Source: Smallanthus sonchifolius (Eukaryota; Streptophyta; Magnoliopsida; Asterales; Asteraceae). From it: DNA of 64,000 nucleotides. The stretch is from assembly GCA_023525975.1 (NCBI GenBank), contig CM042035.1, forward strand, positions 26,028,001 to 26,092,000, given 5' to 3'. Within the stretch, counting starts at the first letter, position 1; each line of letters begins with the position of its first letter. The position numbers and the translations under genes are program-made. The notes beneath the pieces were generated by a model that did no database searches, was not told the DNA's origin, and saw only the letters and a program-made list of their open reading frames with translations. This document shows, in pieces, positions 8,497 to 20,569 of this stretch.

Positions 8497-8881
8497 TTTT
8501 TTAATTTATTTTTTTTACTCTAAACAACGTCATCCGTTGATTATTATGCAAGCGGACGTGGGCGTAACGAGTTTTTGTCAAAAAACGGTCAACGTACGTA
8601 AAGACTCGGGCGCGCGGGTCCGTGTCGGGAACACCCGATCGCGGGAGACACACGTTTAGACGTCGAGTGGAACACGTGTGTCATCTTATACTAGTCAATT
8701 ATTCTTACGCCTCGGGTGAGCGTGGGAATATGTTTTGTACAAGGAAGTATAAGAACTAAACGCTCGCCGGCGGGTGACGCACGTGTTGACGTAAGGCGGA
8801 ACGCGCGCGCAAGAGGAGAATGCAAGTAAAAATGAGTCATGTGTGGAAGGGGATAAAGTAATAGAATGAAAGAATTATTTC

Positions 8882-9001
8882 GGTTGCGATCATACCAGCA
8901 CTAAAACACCGGATCCTATCAGAACTCCGCAGTTAAGCGTGCTTGGGCGAGAGTAGTACTAGGATGGGTGACCCCCTGGGAAGTCCTCTTGTTGCAACCC
9001 C
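8882..9001 (+). rRNA. 5S rRNA: 5S rRNA copy 18 (type I)
   Basis: G108T with G25A and C36T (apical loop of helix III). Next start 506 bp on. Confidence 0.95.
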
Positions 9002-9387
9002 TTTTTTAATTTATTTTTTTTACTCTAAACAACGTCATCCGTTGATTATTATGCAAGCGGACGTGGGTGTAACGAGTTTTTGTCAAAAAACGGTCAACGT
9101 ACGTAAAGACTCGGGCGCGCGGGTCCGTGTCGGGGAACGCCCGATCGCGGGAGACACACGTTTAGACGTCGAGTGGAACACGTGTGTCTTCTTATACTAG
9201 TCAATTATTCTTACGCCTCGGGTGAGCGTGGGAATATGTTTTGAACAAGGAAGTATAAGAACTAAACGCTCGCCGGCGGGTGACGCACGTGTTGACGTAA
9301 GGTGGAACGCGCGCGCAAGAGGAGAATGCAAGTAAAAATGAGTCATGTGTGGAAGGGGATAAAGTAATAGAATGAAAGAGTTATTTC

Positions 9388-9507
9388 GGTTGCGATCATA
9401 CCAGCACTAAAGTACCGGATCCCATCAGAACTTCGCAGTTAAGCGTGCTTGAGCGAGAGTAGTACTAGGATGGGTGACCCCCTGGGAAGTCCTCGTGTTG
9501 CAACCCC
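9388..9507 (+). rRNA. 5S rRNA: 5S rRNA copy 19 (type II)
   Basis: C46T, G65A, C26T. Next start 500 bp on by an unusual combination: short spacer with T8 and GGGG. Confidence 0.95.
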
Positions 9508-9887
9508 TTTTTTAATTTATTTTTTTTACTCTAAACAACGTCATCCGTTGATTATTATGCAAGTGGGCGTAACGAGTTTTTGTCAAAAAACGGTCAACGT
9601 ACGTAAAGACTCGGGCGCGCGGGTCCGTGTCGGGGAACGCCCGATCGCGGGAGACACACGTTTAGACGTCGAGTGGAACACGTGTGTCTTCATATACTAG
9701 TCAATTATTCTTACGCCCCGGGTGAGCGTGGGAATATGTTTTGTACAAGGAAGTATAAGAACTAAACGCTCGCCGGCGGGTGACGCACGTGTTGACGTAA
9801 GGCGGAACGCGCGCGCAAGAGGAGAATGCAAGTAAAAATGAGTCATGTGTGGAAGTGGATAAAGTAATAGAATGAAAGAATTATTTC

Positions 9888-10007
9888 GGTTGCGATCAAT
9901 CCAGCACAAAAGCACCGGATCCCATCAGAACTCCGCAGTTAAGTGTGCTTGGGTGAGAGTAGTACTAGGATGGGTGACCCCCTGAGAAGTCCTCGTGTTG
10001 CAACCCC
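9888..10007 (+). rRNA. 5S rRNA: 5S rRNA copy 20 (type III)
   Basis: T21A, C57T, C67T, G98A plus a TA to AT swap at 12-13 in the three-way junction loop. Its leader also has AAGTGGAT for AAGGGGAT. Next start 506 bp on. Confidence 0.94.
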
Positions 10008-10393
10008 TTTTTTAATTTATTTTTTTTACTCTAAACAACGTCATCCGTTGATTATTATGCAAGCGGACGTGGGTGTAACGAGTTTTTGTCAAAAAACGGT
10101 CAACGTACGTAAAGACTCGGGCGCGCGGGTCCGTGTCGGGGAACGCCCGTTCGCGGGAGACACACGTTTAGACGTCGAGTGGAACACGTGTGTCTTCTTA
10201 TACTAGTCAATTATTCTTACGCCTCGGGTGAGCGTGGGAATATGTTTTGTACAAGGAAGTATAAGAACTAAACGCTCGCCGGCGGGTGACGCACGTGTTG
10301 ACGTAAGGCGGAACGCGCGCGCAAGAGGAGAATGCAAGTAAAAATGAGTCATGTGTGGAAGGGGATAAAGTAATAGAATGAAAGAATTATTTC

Positions 10394-10513
10394 GGTTGCG
10401 ATCATACCAGCACTAAAGCACCGGATCCCATCAGAACTCCGCAGTTAAGCGTGCTTGGGCGAGAGTAGTACTAGGATGGGTGACCCCCTGGGAAGTCCTC
10501 TTGTTGCAACCCC
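10394..10513 (+). rRNA. 5S rRNA: 5S rRNA copy 21 (type I)
   Basis: G108T only. Next start 505 bp on; the spacer has AAGAAAAAATG for AAGTAAAAATG. Confidence 0.96.
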
Positions 10514-10898
10514 TTTTTTAATTTATTTTTTTTACTCTAAACAACGTCATCCGTTGATTATTATGCAAGCGGACGTGGGTGTAACGAGTTTTTGTCAAAA
10601 AACGGTCAACGTACGTAAAGACTCGGGCGCGCGGGTCCGTGTCGGGAACGCCCGATCGCGGGAGACACACGTTTAGACGTCGAGTGGAACACGTGTGTCT
10701 TCTTATACTAGTCAATTATTCTTACGCCTCGGGTGAGCGTGGGAATATGTTTTGTACAAGGAAGTATAAGAACTAAACGCTCGCCGGCGGGTGACGCACG
10801 TGTTGACGTAAGGTGGAACGCGCGCGCAAGAGGAGAATGCAAGAAAAAATGAGTCATGTGTGGAAGGGGATAAAGTAATAGAATGAAAGAGTTATTTC

Positions 10899-11018
10899 GG
10901 TTGCGATCATACCAGCACTAAAGCACCGGATCCCATCAGAACTTCGCAGTTAAGCGTGCTTGAGCGAGAGTAGTACTAGGATGGGTGACCCCCTGGGAAG
11001 TCCTCGTGTTGCAACCCC
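10899..11018 (+). rRNA. 5S rRNA: 5S rRNA copy 22 (type II)
   Basis: C46T and G65A only. Opens the run of regular type II/type I dimers. Next start 500 bp on. Confidence 0.95.
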
Positions 11019-11398
11019 TTTTTTAATTTATTTTTTTTTACTCTAAACAACGTCATCCGTTGATTATTATGCAAGTGGGCGTAACGAGTTTTTGTCAAAA
11101 AACGGTCAACGTACGTAAAGACTCGGGCGCGCGGGTCCGTGTCGGGAACACCCGATCGCGGGAGACACACGTTTAGACGTCGAGTGGAACACGTGTGTCA
11201 TCTTATACTAGTCAATTATTCTTACGCCTCGGGTGAGCGTGGGAATATGTTTTGTACAAGGAAGTATAAGAACTAAACGCTCGCCGGCGGGTGACGCACG
11301 TGTTGACGTAAGGCGGAACGCGCGCGCAAGAGGAGAATGCAAGTAAAAATGAGTCATGTGTGGAAGGGGATAAAGTAATAGAATGAAAGAATTATTTC

Positions 11399-11518
11399 GG
11401 TTGCGATCATACCAGCACTAAAGCACCGGATCCCATCAGAACTCCGCAGTTAAGCGTGCTTGGGCGAGAGTAGTACTAGGATGGGTGACCCCCTGGGAAG
11501 TCCTCTTGTTGCAACCCC
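11399..11518 (+). rRNA. 5S rRNA: 5S rRNA copy 23 (type I)
   Basis: G108T only. Next start 506 bp on. Confidence 0.96.
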
Positions 11519-11904
11519 TTTTTTAATTTATTTTTTTTACTCTAAACAACGTCATCCGTTGATTATTATGCAAGCGGACGTGGGTGTAACGAGTTTTTGT
11601 CAAAAAACGGTCAACGTACGTAAAGACTCGGGCGCGCGGGTCCGTGTCGGGGAACGCCCGATCGCGGGAGACACACGTTTAGACGTCGAGTGGAACACGT
11701 GTGTCTTCTTATACTAGTCAATTATTCTTACGCCTCGGGTGAGCGTGGGAATATGTTTTGTACAAGGAAGTATAAGAACTAAACGCTCGCCGGCGGGTGA
11801 CGCACGTGTTGACGTAAGGCGGAACGCGCGCGCAAGAGGAGAATGCAAGTAAAAATGAGTCATGTGTGGAAGGGGATAAAGTAATAGAATGAAAGAATTA
11901 TTTC

Positions 11905-12024
11905 GGTTGCGATCATACCAGCACTAAAGCACCGGATCCCATCAGAACTTCGCAGTTAAGCGTGCTTGAGCGAGAGTAGTACTAGGATGGGTGACCCCCT
12001 GGGAAGTCCTCGTGTTGCAACCCC
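11905..12024 (+). rRNA. 5S rRNA: 5S rRNA copy 24 (type II)
   Basis: C46T and G65A only. Next start 500 bp on. Confidence 0.95.
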
Positions 12025-12404
12025 TTTTTTAATTTATTTTTTTTTACTCTAAACAACGTCATCCGTTGATTATTATGCAAGTGGGCGTAACGAGTTTTTG
12101 TCAAAAAACGGTCAACGTACGTAAAGACTCGGGCGCGCGGGTCCGTGTCGGGAACACCCGATCGCGGGAGACACACGTTTAGACGTCGAGTGGAACACGT
12201 GTGTCATCTTATACTAGTCAATTATTCTTACGCCTCGGGTGAGCGTGGGAATATGTTTTGTACAAGGAAGTATAAGAACTAAACGCTCGCCGGCGGGTGA
12301 CGCACGTGTTGACGTAAGGCGGAACGCGCGCGCAAGAGGAGAATGCAAGTAAAAATGAGTCATGTGTGGAAGGGGATAAAGTAATAGAATGAAAGAATTA
12401 TTTC

Positions 12405-12524
12405 GGTTGCGATCATACCAGCACTAAAGCACCGGATCCCATCAGAACTCCGCAGTTAAGCGTGCTTGGGCGAGAGTAGTACTAGGATGGGTGACCCCCT
12501 GGGAAGTCCTCTTGTTGCAACCCC
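12405..12524 (+). rRNA. 5S rRNA: 5S rRNA copy 25 (type I)
   Basis: G108T only. Next start 506 bp on; spacer has CTCGTGTGAG for CTCGGGTGAG, shared with copy 32. Confidence 0.96.
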
Positions 12525-12910
12525 TTTTTTAATTTATTTTTTTTACTCTAAACAACGTCATCCGTTGATTATTATGCAAGCGGACGTGGGTGTAACGAGT
12601 TTTTGTCAAAAAACGGTCAACGTACGTAAAGACTCGGGCGCGCGGGTCCGTGTCGGGGAACGCCCGATCGCGGGAGACACACGTTTAGACGTCGAGTGGA
12701 ACACGTGTGTCTTCTTATACTAGTCAATTATTCTTACGCCTCGTGTGAGCGTGGGAATATGTTTTGTACAAGGAAGTATAAGAACTAAACGCTCGCCGGC
12801 GGGTGACGCACGTGTTGACGTAAGGTGGAACGCGCGCGCAAGTGGAGAATGCAAGTAAAAATGAGTCATGTGTGGATGGGGATAAAGTAATAGAATGAAA
12901 GAGTTATTTC

Positions 12911-13030
12911 GGTTGCGATCATACCAGCACTAAAGCACCGGATCCCATCAGAACTTCGCAGTTAAGCGTGCTTGAGCGAGAGTAGTACTAGGATGGGTGA
13001 CCCCCTGGGAAGTCCTCGTGTTGCAACCCC
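12911..13030 (+). rRNA. 5S rRNA: 5S rRNA copy 26 (type II)
   Basis: C46T and G65A only; corresponds to copy 14 (offset 6034). Next start 501 bp on. Confidence 0.95.
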
Positions 13031-13411
13031 TTTTTTAATTTATTTTTTTTTACTCTAAACAACGTCATCCGTTGATTATTATGCAAGTGGGCGTAACGAG
13101 TTTTTGTCAAAAAACGGTCAACGTACGTAAAGACTCGGGCGCGCGGGTCCGTGTCGGGGAACGCCCGATCGCGGGAGACACACGTTTAGACGTCGAGTGG
13201 AACACGTGTGTCTTCATATACTAGTCAATTATTCTTACGCCCCGGGTGAGCGTGGGAATATGTTTTGTACAAGGAAGTATAAGAACTAAACGCTCGCCGG
13301 CGGGTGACGCACGTGTTGACGTAAGGCGGAACGCGCGCGCAAGAGGAGAATGCAAGTAAAAATGAGTCATGTGTGGAAGGGGATAAAGTAATAGAATGAA
13401 AGAATTATTTC

Positions 13412-13531
13412 GGTTGCGATCATACCAGCACAAAAGCACCGGATCCCATCAGAACTTCGCAGTTAAGCGTGCTTGAGCGAGAGTATTACAAGGATGGGTG
13501 ACCCCCTGGGAAGTCCTCGTGTTGCAACCCC
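13412..13531 (+). rRNA. 5S rRNA: 5S rRNA copy 27 (type II)
   Basis: C46T, G65A, T21A, G75T, T79A; identical set to copy 15, 6034 bp upstream. Next start 500 bp on. Confidence 0.94.
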
Positions 13532-13911
13532 TTTTTTAATTTATTTTTTTTTACTCTAAACAACGTCATCCGTTGATTATTATGCAAGTGGGCGTAACGA
13601 GTTTTTGTCAAAAAACGGTCAACGTACGTAAAGACTCGGGCGCGCGGGTCCGTGTCGGGAACACCCGATCGCGGGAGACACACGTTTAGACGTCGAGTGG
13701 AACACGTGTGTCATCTTATACTAGTCAATTATTCTTACGCCTCGGGTGAGCGTGGGAATATGTTTTGAACAAGGAAGTATAAGAACTAAACGCTCGCCGG
13801 CGGGTGACGCACGTGTTGACGTAAGGCGGAACGCGCGCGCAAGAGGAGAATGCAAGTAAAAATGAGTCATGTGTGGAAGGGGATAAAGTAATAGAATGAA
13901 AGAATTATTTC

Positions 13912-14031
13912 GGTTGCGATCATACCAGCACTAAAGCACCGGATCCCATCAGAACTTCGCAGTTAAGCGTGCTTGAGCGAGAGTAGTACTAGGATGGGTG
14001 ACCCCCTGGGAAGTCCTCGTGTTGCAACCCC
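13912..14031 (+). rRNA. 5S rRNA: 5S rRNA copy 28 (type II)
   Basis: C46T and G65A only; corresponds to copy 16 with the same GTGACGGG spacer. Next start 500 bp on. Confidence 0.95.
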
Positions 14032-14411
14032 TTTTTTAATTTATTTTTTTTTACTCTAAACAACGTCATCCGTTGATTATTATGCAAGTGGGCGTAACGA
14101 GTTTTTGTCAAAAAACGGTCAACGTACGTAAAGACTCGGGCGCGCGGGTCCGTGACGGGAACGCCCGATCGCGGGAGACACACGTTTAGACGTCGAGTGG
14201 AACACGTGTGTCTTCTTATACTAGTCAATTATTCTTACGCCTCGGGTGAGCGTGGGAATATGTTTTGTACAAGGAAGTATAAGAACTAAACGCTCGCCGG
14301 CGGGTGACGCACGTGTTGACGTAAGGTGGAACGCGCGCGCAAGTGGAGAATGCAAGTAAAAATGAGTCATGTGTGGAAGGGGATAAAGTAATAGAATGAA
14401 AGAGTTATTTC

Positions 14412-14531
14412 GGTTGCGATCATACCAGCACTAAAGCACCGGATCCCATCAGAACTTCGCAGTTAAGCGTGCTTGAGCGAGAGTAGTACTAGGATGGGTG
14501 ACCCCCTGGGAAGTCCTCTTGTTGCAACCCC
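14412..14531 (+). rRNA. 5S rRNA: 5S rRNA copy 29 (type II/I chimera)
   Basis: C46T, G65A and G108T in one gene, followed by a long spacer. Corresponds to copy 17 but is 120 nt with an intact box C. It breaks both the C14-G65 and C67-G108 pairs. Next start 505 bp on. Confidence 0.93.
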
Positions 14532-14916
14532 TTTTTTAATTTATTTTTTTTACTCTAAACAACGTCATCCGTTGATTATTATGCAAGCGGACGTGGGCGT
14601 AACGAGTTTTTGTCAAAAAACGGTCAACGTACGTAAAGACTCGGGCGCGCGGGTCCGTGTCGGGAACACCCGATCGCGGGAGACACACGTTTAGACGTCG
14701 AGTGGAACACGTGTGTCATCTTATACTAGTCAATTATTCTTACGCCTCGGGTGAGCGTGGGAATATGTTTTGTACAAGGAAGTATAAGAACTAAACGCTC
14801 GCCGGCGGGTGACGCACGTGTTGACGTAAGGCGGAACGCGCGCGCAAGAGGAGAATGCAAGTAAAAATGAGTCATGTGTGGAAGGGGATAAAGTAATAGA
14901 ATGAAAGAATTATTTC

Positions 14917-15036
14917 GGTTGCGATCATACCAGCACTAAAGCACCGGATCCTATCAGAACTCCGCAGTTAAGCGTGCTTGGGCGAGAGTAGTACTAGGAT
15001 GGGTGACCCCCTGGGAAGTCCTCTTGTTGCAACCCC
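14917..15036 (+). rRNA. 5S rRNA: 5S rRNA copy 30 (type I)
   Basis: G108T and C36T. Corresponds to copy 18 without G25A. Next start 505 bp on. Confidence 0.95.
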
Positions 15037-15421
15037 TTTTTTAATTTATTTTTTTTACTCTAAACAACGTCATCCGTTGATTATTATGCAAGCGGACGTG
15101 GGTGTAACGAGTTTTTGTCAAAAAACGGTCAACGTACGTAAAGACTCGGGCGCGCGGGTCCGTGTCGGGAACGCCCGATCGCGGGAGACACACGTTTAGA
15201 CGTCGAGTGGAACACGTGTGTCTTCTTATACTAGTCAATTATTCTTACGCCTCGGGTGAGCGTGGGAATATGTTTTGTACAAGGAAGTATAAGAACTAAA
15301 CGCTCGCCGGCGGGTGACGCACGTGTTGACGTAAGGTGGAACGCGCGCGCAAGAGGAGAATGCAAGTAAAAATGAGTCATGTGTGGAAGGGGATAAAGTA
15401 ATAGAATGAAAGAGTTATTTC

Positions 15422-15541
15422 GGTTGCGATCATACCAGCACTAAAGCACCGGATCCCATCAGAACTTCGCAGTTAAGCGTGCTTGAGCGAGAGTAGTACT
15501 AGGATGGGTGACCCCCTGGGAAGTCCTCGTGTTGCAACCCC
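15422..15541 (+). rRNA. 5S rRNA: 5S rRNA copy 31 (type II)
   Basis: C46T and G65A only. Spacer has the AATTAA mark of copies 3 and 13. Next start 500 bp on. Confidence 0.95.
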
Positions 15542-15921
15542 TTTTTTAATTAATTTTTTTTTACTCTAAACAACGTCATCCGTTGATTATTATGCAAGTG
15601 GGCGTAACGAGTTTTTGTCAAAAAACGGTCAACGTACGTAAAGACTCGGGCGCGCGGGTCCGTGTCGGGAACACCCGATCGCGGGAGACACACGTTTAGA
15701 CGTCGAGTGGAACACGTGTGTCATCTTATACTAGTCAATTATTCTTACGCCTCGGGTGAGCGTGGGAATATGTTTTGTACAAGGAAGTATAAGAACTAAA
15801 CGCTCGCCGGCGGGTGACGCACGTGTTGACGTAAGGCGGAACGCGCGCGCAAGAGGAGAATGCAAGTAAAAATGAGTCATGTGTGGAAGGGGATAAAGTA
15901 ATAGAATGAAAGAATTATTTC

Positions 15922-16041
15922 GGTTGCGATCATACCAGCACTAAAGCACCGGATCCCATCAGAACTCCGCAGTTAAGCGTGCTTGGGCGAGAGTAGTACT
16001 AGGATGGGTGACCCCCTGGGAAGTCCTCTTGTTGCAACCCC
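15922..16041 (+). rRNA. 5S rRNA: 5S rRNA copy 32 (type I)
   Basis: G108T only. Next start 506 bp on; spacer has CTCGTGTGAG as after copy 25. Confidence 0.96.
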
Positions 16042-16427
16042 TTTTTTAATTTATTTTTTTTACTCTAAACAACGTCATCCGTTGATTATTATGCAAGCGG
16101 ACGTGGGTGTAACGAGTTTTTGTCAAAAAACGGTCAACGTACGTAAAGACTCGGGCGCGCGGGTCCGTGTCGGGGAACGCCCGATCGCGGGAGACACACG
16201 TTTAGACGTCGAGTGGAACACGTGTGTCTTCTTATACTAGTCAATTATTCTTACGCCTCGTGTGAGCGTGGGAATATGTTTTGTACAAGGAAGTATAAGA
16301 ACTAAACGCTCGCCGGCGGGTGACGCACGTGTTGACGTAAGGTGGAACGCGCGCGCAAGTGGAGAATGCAAGTAAAAATGAGTCATGTGTGGATGGGGAT
16401 AAAGTAATAGAATGAAAGAGTTATTTC

Positions 16428-16547
16428 GGTTGCGATCATACCAGCACTAAAGCACCGGATCCCATCAGAACTTCGCAGTTAAGCGTGCTTGAGCGAGAGT
16501 AGTACTAGGATGGGTGACCCCCTGGGAAGTCCTCGTGTTGCAACCCC
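16428..16547 (+). rRNA. 5S rRNA: 5S rRNA copy 33 (type II)
   Basis: C46T and G65A only. Its leader has GGATGGGG for GGAAGGGG. Next start 500 bp on. Confidence 0.95.
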
Positions 16548-16927
16548 TTTTTTAATTTATTTTTTTTTACTCTAAACAACGTCATCCGTTGATTATTATG
16601 CAAGTGGGCGTAACGAGTTTTTGTCAAAAAACGGTCAACGTACGTAAAGACTCGGGCGCGCGGGTCCGTGTCGGGAACACCCGATCGCGGGAGACACACG
16701 TTTAGACGTCGAGTGGAACACGTGTGTCATCTTATACTAGTCAATTATTCTTACGCCTCGGGTGAGCGTGGGAATATGTTTTGTACAAGGAAGTATAAGA
16801 ACTAAACGCTCGCCGGCGGGTGACGCACGTGTTGACGTAAGGCGGAACGCGCGCGCAAGAGGAGAATGCAAGTAAAAATGAGTCATGTGTGGAAGGGGAT
16901 AAAGTAATAGAATGAAAGAATTATTTC

Positions 16928-17047
16928 GGTTGCGATCATACCAGCACTAAAGCACCGGATCCTATCAGAACTCCGCAGTTAAGCGTGCTTGGGCGAGAGT
17001 AGTACTAGGATGGGTGACCCCCTGGGAAGTCCTCTTGTTGCAACCCC
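16928..17047 (+). rRNA. 5S rRNA: 5S rRNA copy 34 (type I)
   Basis: G108T and C36T. Next start 505 bp on; spacer loses the CGCCGGCG palindrome (CGACGGCG). Confidence 0.95.
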
Positions 17048-17432
17048 TTTTTTAATTTATTTTTTTTACTCTAAACAACGTCATCCGTTGATTATTATGC
17101 AAGCGGACGTGGGTGTAACGAGTTTTTGTCAAAAAACGGTCAACGTACGTAAAGACTCGGGCGCGCGGGTCCGTGTCGGGAACGCCCGATCGCGGGAGAC
17201 ACACGTTTAGACGTCGAGTGGAACACGTGTGTCTTCTTATACTAGTCAATTATTCTTACGCCTCGGGTGAGCGTGGGAATATGTTTTGTACAAGGAAGTA
17301 TAAGAACTAAACGCTCGACGGCGGGTGACGCACGTGTTGACGTAAGGTGGAACGCGCGCGCAAGAGGAGAATGCAAGTAAAAATGAGTCATGTGTGGAAG
17401 GGGATAAAGTAATAGAATGAAAGAGTTATTTC

Positions 17433-17552
17433 GGTTGCGATCATACCAGCACTAAAGCACCGGATCCCATCAGAACTTCGCAGTTAAGCGTGCTTGAGCG
17501 AGAGTAGTACTAGGATGGGTGACCCCCTGGGAAGTCCTCGTGTTGCAACCCC
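17433..17552 (+). rRNA. 5S rRNA: 5S rRNA copy 35 (type II)
   Basis: C46T and G65A only. Next start 500 bp on. Confidence 0.95.
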
Positions 17553-17932
17553 TTTTTTAATTTATTTTTTTTTACTCTAAACAACGTCATCCGTTGATTA
17601 TTATGCAAGTGGGCGTAACGAGTTTTTGTCAAAAAACGGTCAACGTACGTAAAGACTCGGGCGCGCGGGTCCGTGTCGGGAACACCCGATCGCGGGAGAC
17701 ACACGTTTAGACGTCGAGTGGAACACGTGTGTCATCTTATACTAGTCAATTATTCTTACGCCTCGGGTGAGCGTGGGAATATGTTTTGTACAAGGAAGTA
17801 TAAGAACTAAACGCTCGCCGGCGGGTGACGCACGTGTTGACGTAAGGCGGAACGCGCGCGCAAGAGGAGAATGCAAGTAAAAATGAGTCATGTGTGGAAG
17901 GGGATAAAGTAATAGAATGAAAGAATTATTTC

Positions 17933-18052
17933 GGTTGCGATCATACCAGCACTAAAGCACCGGATCCCATCAGAACTCCGCAGTTAAGCGTACTTGGGCG
18001 AGAGTAGTACTAGGATGGGTGACCCCCTGGGAAGTCCTCTTGTTGCAACCCC
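17933..18052 (+). rRNA. 5S rRNA: 5S rRNA copy 36 (type I)
   Basis: G108T and G60A. G60A alters box A and breaks the C18-G60 pair of helix II. Next start 506 bp on; spacer has GGGCTCGCGG for GGGCGCGCGG. Confidence 0.94.
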
Positions 18053-18438
18053 TTTTTTAATTTATTTTTTTTACTCTAAACAACGTCATCCGTTGATTAT
18101 TATGCAAGCGGACGTGGGTGTAACGAGTTTTTGTCAAAAAACGGTCAACGTACGTAAAGACTCGGGCTCGCGGGTCCGTGTCGGGGAACGCCCGATCGCG
18201 GGAGACACACGTTTAGACGTCGAGTGGAACACGTGTGTCTTCTTATACTAGTCAATTATTCTTACGCCTCGGGTGAGCGTGGGAATATGTTTTGTACAAG
18301 GAAGTATAAGAACTAAACGCTCGCCGGCGGGTGACGCACGTGTTGACGTAAGGTGGAACGCGCGCGCAAGTGGAGAATGCAAGTAAAAATGAGTCATGTG
18401 TGGAAGGGGATAAAGTAATAGAATGAAAGAGTTATTTC

Positions 18439-18558
18439 GGTTGCGATCATACCAGCACTAAAGCACCGGATCCCATCAGAACTTCGCAGTTAAGCGTGCT
18501 TGAGCGAGAGTAGTACTAGGATGGGTGACCCCCTGGGAAGTCCTCGTGTTGCAACCCC
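18439..18558 (+). rRNA. 5S rRNA: 5S rRNA copy 37 (type II)
   Basis: C46T and G65A only. Next start 500 bp on. Confidence 0.95.
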
Positions 18559-18938
18559 TTTTTTAATTTATTTTTTTTTACTCTAAACAACGTCATCCGT
18601 TGATTATTATGCAAGTGGGCGTAACGAGTTTTTGTCAAAAAACGGTCAACGTACGTAAAGACTCGGGCGCGCGGGTCCGTGTCGGGAACACCCGATCGCG
18701 GGAGACACACGTTTAGACGTCGAGTGGAACACGTGTGTCATCTTATACTAGTCAATTATTCTTACGCCTCGGGTGAGCGTGGGAATATGTTTTGTACAAG
18801 GAAGTATAAGAACTAAACGCTCGCCGGCGGGTGACGCACGTGTTGACGTAAGGCGGAACGCGCGCGCAAGAGGAGAATGCAAGTAAAAATGAGTCATGTG
18901 TGGAAGGGGATAAAGTAATAGAATGAAAGAATTATTTC

Positions 18939-19058
18939 AGTTGCGATCATACCAGCACTAAAGCACCGGATCCTATCAGAACTCCGCAGTTAAGCGTGCT
19001 TGGGCGAGAGTAGTACTAGGATGGGTGACCCCCTGGGAAGTCCTCTTTTTGCAACCCC
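18939..19058 (+). rRNA. 5S rRNA: 5S rRNA copy 38 (type I, G1A)
   Basis: G108T with G1A, C36T and G110T. G1A changes the first transcribed base and breaks the terminal G1-C118 pair. Next start 505 bp on; spacer has CGACGGCG. Confidence 0.93.
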
Positions 19059-19443
19059 TTTTTTAATTTATTTTTTTTACTCTAAACAACGTCATCCGTT
19101 GATTATTATGCAAGCGGACGTGGGTGTAACGAGTTTTTGTCAAAAAACGGTCAACGTACGTAAAGACTCGGGCGCGCGGGTCCGTGTCGGGAACGCCCGA
19201 TCGCGGGAGACACACGTTTAGACGTCGAGTGGAACACGTGTGTCTTCTTATACTAGTCAATTATTCTTACGCCTCGGGTGAGCGTGGGAATATGTTTTGT
19301 ACAAGGAAGTATAAGAACTAAACGCTCGACGGCGGGTGACGCACGTGTTGACGTAAGGTGGAACGCGCGCGCAAGAGGAGAATGCAAGTAAAAATGAGTC
19401 ATGTGTGGAAGGGGATAAAGTAATAGAATGAAAGAGTTATTTC

Positions 19444-19563
19444 GGTTGCGATCATACCAGCACTAAAGCACCGGATCCCATCAGAACTTCGCAGTTAAGC
19501 GTGCTTGAGCGAGAGTAGTACTAGGATGGGTGACCCCCTGGGAAGTCCTCGTGTTGCAACCCC
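19444..19563 (+). rRNA. 5S rRNA: 5S rRNA copy 39 (type II)
   Basis: C46T and G65A only. Next start 500 bp on. Confidence 0.95.
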
Positions 19564-19943
19564 TTTTTTAATTTATTTTTTTTTACTCTAAACAACGTCA
19601 TCCGTTGATTATTATGCAAGTGGGCGTAACGAGTTTTTGTCAAAAAACGGTCAACGTACGTAAAGACTCGGGCGCGCGGGTCCGTGTCGGGAACACCCGA
19701 TCGCGGGAGACACACGTTTAGACGTCGAGTGGAACACGTGTGTCATCTTATACTAGTCAATTATTCTTACGCCTCGGGTGAGCGTGGGAATATGTTTTGT
19801 ACAAGGAAGTATAAGAACTAAACGCTCGCCGGCGGGTGACGCACGTGTTGACGTAAGGCGGAACGCGCGCGCAAGAGGAGAATGCAAGTAAAAATGAGTC
19901 ATGTGTGGAAGGGGATAAAGTAATAGAATGAAAGAATTATTTC

Positions 19944-20063
19944 GGTTGCGATCATACCAGCACTAAAGCACCGGATCCTATCAGAACTCCGCAGTTAAGC
20001 GTGCTTGGGCGAGAGTAGTACTAGGATGGGTGACCCCCTGGGAAGTCCTCTTGTTGCAACCCC
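19944..20063 (+). rRNA. 5S rRNA: 5S rRNA copy 40 (type I)
   Basis: G108T and C36T. Next start 506 bp on. Confidence 0.95.
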
Positions 20064-20449
20064 TTTTTTAATTTATTTTTTTTACTCTAAACAACGTCAT
20101 CCGTTGATTATTATGCAAGCGGACGTGGGTGTAACGAGTTTTTGTCAAAAAACGGTCAACGTACGTAAAGACTCGGGCGCGCGGGTCCGTGTCGGGGAAC
20201 GCCCGATCGCGGGAGACACACGTTTAGACGTCGAGTGGAACACGTGTGTCTTCTTATACTAGTCAATTATTCTTACGCCTCGGGTGAGCGTGGGAATATG
20301 TTTTGTACAAGGAAGTATAAGAACTAAACGCTCGCCGGCGGGTGACGCACGTGTTGACGTAAGGTGGAACGCGCGCGCAAGTGGAGAATGCAAGTAAAAA
20401 TGAGTCATGTGTGGAAGGGGATAAAGTAATAGAATGAAAGAGTTATTTC

Positions 20450-20569
20450 GGTTGCGATCATACCAGCACTAAAGCACCGGATCCCATCAGAACTTCGCAG
20501 TTAAGCGTGCTTGAGCGAGAGTAGTACTAGGATGGGTGACCCCCTGGGAAGTCCTCGTGTTGCAACCCC
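20450..20569 (+). rRNA. 5S rRNA: 5S rRNA copy 41 (type II)
   Basis: C46T and G65A only. First gene of a five-unit block. Next start 500 bp on. Confidence 0.95.

Larger units (their letters stand above)
12911..15036 (+). repeat. Higher-order repeat A, copy 3 (partial)
   Basis: Matches 6877-9001 at an offset of 6034 bp. Copies 27, 28 and 29 correspond to copies 15, 16 and 17. Copy 29 lacks the 1-bp deletion and C104A of copy 17, so those arose after the duplication or were removed. Confidence 0.75.
16928..20449 (+). repeat. Four-unit repeats, 2011-bp period
   Basis: Copies 34-37 match 38 onward at an offset of 2011 bp. They share C36T and a spacer change (CTCGACGG) that destroys the CGCCGGCG palindrome, seen near 17316 and 19327. 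Confidence 0.65.
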
